Assembly (NCBI GenBank): GCA_963681975.1
Contig: OY820613.1
Span: 3,224,001-3,288,000, forward strand
Origin: JANELJ01 sp024511395
GTDB taxonomy: Bacteria > Pseudomonadota > Gammaproteobacteria > GRL18
Direction of reading: 5' to 3'
Length of the DNA: 64,000 nt
How positions within the stretch are numbered: the first letter of the stretch is position 1; every line of letters begins with the position of its first letter. Of the stretch, positions 61,098-64,000 are shown one piece after another. The notes under the pieces were generated by a model. The model searched no databases and was not told the DNA's origin. It worked only from the letters and a program-made list of their open reading frames with translations. Position numbers and translations under genes: made by a program.

Positions 61098-61634
61098 ATG
61101 GCAGAAATAAGTACATTAGCAAGACCTTATGCTCAGACAATCTTTTCTCTGGCACTTGTCGATAACAATCTTAAAGTATGGTCTGACAAGCTGGCTCTTT
61201 TAAAAGAAGTAGTTTCGAATGAAACCATGACCGAAGTGATTTCCAATCCGGATATTTCTAATGAGCAGGTTATCGACCTGTTTAAGGAAATCTGTAAGGA
61301 TGAACTGGATGAGCAGAGTATTAATTTCCTCAAACTGGCGGCAGAAAATGGTCGTCTGGATATTATTCCTGATATAGCTGATATGTATGAAGCACTGCGT
61401 GCGGATGCGGAAGGCAGTATCGAGGCCCAGGTTATTTCAGCGTATGCTGTCAATGCGACTCAGAAAAAGAGCATTGCAGAAGCACTGAAAAAGAAATTAG
61501 GTCGTGACGTGACAATTACCACCAAAACCGACAAGTCGTTACTAGGTGGAGTCATCATTCGCGTAGGCGACATGGTTATTGACGGTTCAGTAAAAACACA
61601 ACTGGAAAAAATTACCCATGCCCTGATGAGCTAG
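61098..61634 (+). CDS. atpH: F0F1 ATP synthase subunit delta
   Basis: 178-residue stalk subunit linking F1 to subunit b. It starts STLARPYAQTIFSLALVDNN; later it has FLKLAAENGRLDIIPDIADM and the C-terminal signature DKSLLGGVIIRVGDMVIDGS. It follows atpF by 23 bp. Confidence 0.95.
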   Translation: MAEISTLARPYAQTIFSLALVDNNLKVWSDKLALLKEVVSNETMTEVISNPDISNEQVIDLFKEICKDELDEQSINFLKLAAENGRLDIIPDIADMYEALRADAEGSIEAQVISAYAVNATQKKSIAEALKKKLGRDVTITTKTDKSLLGGVIIRVGDMVIDGSVKTQLEKITHALMS

Positions 61635-61673
61635 GTAAGAGACACTAGCAAGTCGGAACAAGAGGATTAAAAA

Positions 61674-63215
61674 ATGCAATTAAATCCATCAGAAATTAGC
61701 GACCTGATCAAAAGTCGTATAGAAAATTTTGATGTAACAACCGAAGCAAATACAGAAGGTACTGTGGTCAGTCTGGCCGATGGTATTGCTCTGATTCACG
61801 GTTTAAGTGACGTAATGTCAGGGGAAATGATTGAATTTCCCGGTAACACCTTTGGTATGGCTCTGAATCTGGAGCGTGATTCAGTCGGTGCCGTAATTTT
61901 AGGTGACTATAAGCACATTTCAGAAGGCGATAAGGTTAAATGTACCGGCCGTATTCTGGAAGTGCCCGTTGGTGAGGCTTTATTAGGTCGTGTGGTTGAT
62001 TCACTGGGTAACCCCATTGACGGCAAAGGTCCGATTGATTCCAAGGAGACTTCTTCTATTGAAAAAATCGCACCGGGCGTAATTTCCCGCCAGTCGGTTG
62101 ATCAGCCGGTACAGACCGGTCTGAAATCTGTTGATGCCATGGTACCAATTGGTCGAGGTCAGCGTGAACTGATTATTGGTGACCGCCAGACGGGTAAAAC
62201 AGCCGTTGCGGTAGATGCTATTATCAACCAGAAAGATTCCGGCATTAAATGTATTTATGTCGCGGTTGGCCAGAAAGCTTCTTCTATTGCTTCAGTGGTT
62301 CGTAAGCTGGAAGAATTCGGTGCCATGGAAAACACTATTGTTGTTGCAGCAACGGCTTCCGATGCAGCGGCTATGCAATATATTGCACCTTACTCAGGTT
62401 GTGCCATGGGCGAATATTTCCGTGACCTGGGTGAAGATGCTCTGATTATTTATGATGACTTAACCAAGCAGGCCTGGGCTTATCGTCAGGTTTCCCTGTT
62501 ATTACGTCGTCCACCAGGTCGTGAAGCGTATCCGGGTGATGTATTCTATCTGCATTCCCGTCTGCTGGAACGTGCCTCACGCGTCAATGCCGAGTTTGTG
62601 GAAAAAGCCACCAACGGTAAGGTTAAAGGTAAAACCGGTTCATTAACCGCTCTGCCGATTATTGAAACCCAGGCTGGTGACGTATCCGCTTTCGTACCGA
62701 CCAACGTAATTTCCATTACCGATGGTCAGATTTTCCTCGAAACCGATCTGTTTAACTCCGGTATCCGTCCTGCGATTAATGCCGGCCTGTCCGTATCCCG
62801 TGTAGGTGGTGCAGCACAGACCAAGATCATTAAGAAACTCGGTGGCGGTATTCGTCTTGACCTGGCTCAGTATCGTGAACTGGCAGCTTTTGCTCAGTTT
62901 GCCTCTGATCTGGATGAGGCAACCCGAAGCCAGATAGAACGGGGTCAGCGAGTGACTGAATTAATGAAACAGACTCAGTACACACCCTATAGTGTGGCCC
63001 AGATGGCGGTTTCCCTGTTTGCAGCCACCAAAGGTTTTCTGGATGATGTGGATGTTGCCAAGATCGTTGATTTTGAAAATGCCCTGCAGGATTATGTTAA
63101 AGCCAACCACGCTGATTTAATGGATAAAATCAATGAGTCGGGAGATTATAACGACGACATTGAAAAAGCCCTGAATGAAGCCGTGACTGCATTCAAATCC
63201 AATAGTAGCTGGTAA
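61674..63215 (+). CDS. atpA: F0F1 ATP synthase subunit alpha
   Basis: 513-residue F1 subunit with a non-catalytic nucleotide site. Walker A is GDRQTGKTAVAVDAI; Walker B is in DALIIYDDLTKQAWAYRQVS. The arginine-finger region is SVSRVGGAAQTKIIKKLGGG, followed by RLDLAQYRELAAFAQFASDL. N-terminal IEFPGNTFGMALNLERDSVG and a standard C terminus are present. Full length. Confidence 0.97.
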   Translation: MQLNPSEISDLIKSRIENFDVTTEANTEGTVVSLADGIALIHGLSDVMSGEMIEFPGNTFGMALNLERDSVGAVILGDYKHISEGDKVKCTGRILEVPVGEALLGRVVDSLGNPIDGKGPIDSKETSSIEKIAPGVISRQSVDQPVQTGLKSVDAMVPIGRGQRELIIGDRQTGKTAVAVDAIINQKDSGIKCIYVAVGQKASSIASVVRKLEEFGAMENTIVVAATASDAAAMQYIAPYSGCAMGEYFRDLGEDALIIYDDLTKQAWAYRQVSLLLRRPPGREAYPGDVFYLHSRLLERASRVNAEFVEKATNGKVKGKTGSLTALPIIETQAGDVSAFVPTNVISITDGQIFLETDLFNSGIRPAINAGLSVSRVGGAAQTKIIKKLGGGIRLDLAQYRELAAFAQFASDLDEATRSQIERGQRVTELMKQTQYTPYSVAQMAVSLFAATKGFLDDVDVAKIVDFENALQDYVKANHADLMDKINESGDYNDDIEKALNEAVTAFKSNSSW

Positions 63216-63230
63216 ACAGGAGACCTGAGT

Positions 63231-64000
63231 ATGGCAAGCGGAAAAGAAATTCGTAGTCAGATCAGCAGTATTAAAAATACGCAGAAAATCACCAGCGCCA
63301 TGGAAATGGTTGCAGCCAGTAAGATGCGTCGGGCACAGGATCGTATGAGTGCCTCACGCCCTTATGCAGAAAAAATGATTGATGTGGTATGCCATCTGGC
63401 TTATGCTCATACGGAATATAAACATCCGTATCTGCAGGAGCGTGAAGCGAGGAGAGTGGGGTATATTATTATCTCATCTGACCGAGGCTTATGTGGCGGT
63501 TTAAATACCAATCTGTTTAAAGAAGCCATTAATGACATGAAGGCCTGTAACGAAAAAGATATAGAAATTGATATCTGTGTTATCGGCTCTAAAGCAAGTG
63601 CTTTTTTTAAAAGTGTCGGCGGAAATATTGTTGCTCACACTGAAAATCTTGGGGATGAGCCCAGTCTGGAAAACCTGATTGGCAGCGTTAAAACGATGCT
63701 GGATGCTTATGCAGAGGGTAGAATTGACCGTTTATTTGTGGTATTTAACAAGTTTGTTAATACTATGACACAGCAGCCGATTGTTGCGCAGATTTTGCCC
63801 ATAGCGGTTGCTCCGGCAGAAGATCATAAGCGGGTTCGCTACCATGAAATGTCTGAAGATGATGACCATGCGGACATGAAATATCACTGGGATTATATCT
63901 ATGAGCCTGAGGCCGAAGAAGTTATTGATGCCCTGTTAATGCGCTATATTGAATCTCTGGTGTATCAGGGTGTGGTCGAGAATGTGGCCTGTGAACAGTC
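63231..64000 (+). CDS. atpG: F0F1 ATP synthase subunit gamma, partial
   Basis: Central-stalk rotor subunit. The ATG at 63231 has AGGAGAC upstream. The N-terminal helix ASGKEIRSQISSIKNTQKIT and SAMEMVAASKMRRAQDRMSA, then YIIISSDRGLCGGLNTNLFK are diagnostic. The window ends within the gene at about residue 256 (VVENVACEQ); the last 30 or so residues are outside. Subunits beta and epsilon presumably follow. Confidence 0.96.
   Translation, partial: MASGKEIRSQISSIKNTQKITSAMEMVAASKMRRAQDRMSASRPYAEKMIDVVCHLAYAHTEYKHPYLQEREARRVGYIIISSDRGLCGGLNTNLFKEAINDMKACNEKDIEIDICVIGSKASAFFKSVGGNIVAHTENLGDEPSLENLIGSVKTMLDAYAEGRIDRLFVVFNKFVNTMTQQPIVAQILPIAVAPAEDHKRVRYHEMSEDDDHADMKYHWDYIYEPEAEEVIDALLMRYIESLVYQGVVENVACEQ

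Noticed and set aside
1..64000. CRISPR array
   Set aside because: No series of short regularly spaced identical repeats was seen. The repeats present are IS copies, MITE-like elements and isolated hairpins.
1..64000. tRNA or rRNA genes
   Set aside because: No cloverleaf-like segment or rRNA-like sequence was recognised while reading the gaps. A covariance-model scan would be needed to exclude a missed tRNA.

Overview
The window is a chromosomal replication-origin neighbourhood from a gammaproteobacterium. The evidence is gene order: glyQ-glyS-gmhB-plsC ... gyrB-recF-dnaN-dnaA on one side and rpmH-rnpA-yidD-yidC-mnmE ... mnmG-rsmG-parA-parB-atpIBEFHAG on the other. This is the arrangement known around oriC in Pseudomonas-like and many free-living or symbiotic gammaproteobacteria. 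The DNA is moderately AT-rich. No species can be named from the sequence alone. Heavy insertion-sequence (IS) load and many decayed genes suggest a lineage under relaxed selection.

Layout. 1-6.5 kb: a PP-loop ATPase gene cut by the window edge, a truncated DUF302 gene, an IS982 element, then glyQS, gmhB and plsC. 6.6-16 kb: a vapBC toxin-antitoxin pair whose toxin is split by two stacked elements, a DUF4160/DUF2442 pair, and a minus-strand cluster (ExbB/MotA-like channel, two TolR-like/VWA proteins, one of them broken, an LpoB-like lipoprotein, an unknown protein). 16-22.5 kb: gyrB, recF, dnaN and dnaA with two strong parS sites. 22.5-24.7 kb: the presumed oriC, cut by an IS. 24.7-29 kb: rpmH-rnpA-yidD-yidC-mnmE. 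29-49.7 kb: about 20 kb of accessory and decayed DNA between mnmE and mnmG. It holds nested IS elements and toxin-antitoxin remnants, plus purC, a DUF1015 gene, an FMN reductase, a YaiI-family gene and two cobalamin genes (cobQ, cbiB). It also holds an ISAs1 element with two MITE-like derivatives, a broken moxR locus and a broken AI-2E permease. 49.7-64 kb: mnmG, rsmG, an IS1111-type element, parA, an IS, parB, an IS, and the ATP synthase operon running off the right edge.

Mobile DNA dominates the accessory part. Seven copies of one IS5/IS1182-like element (full length 1498 bp) are present: four with an open transposase frame, three defective. There are also IS982, IS256, IS110, IS1111, two IS3-family elements, ISAs1 and IS4 copies. 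For several of them the ends and target duplications can be read exactly, so interrupted host genes can be rebuilt (vapC, a small secreted protein). The housekeeping genes read as intact. Replication and segregation genes sit together as usual: DnaA and its origin, the sliding clamp, RecF, GyrB, and ParA/ParB with parS sites close to the origin. The F-type ATP synthase operon keeps its own promoter downstream of the last IS.

The least explained pieces are the ExbB/VWA/lipoprotein cluster, a 58-bp palindrome inserted exactly at the start codon of an IS4 transposase, the MITE family sharing ISAs1 ends, the six-base TANNTA duplications of the seven-copy IS with polarised mismatches, and a 385-residue protein of unknown function.
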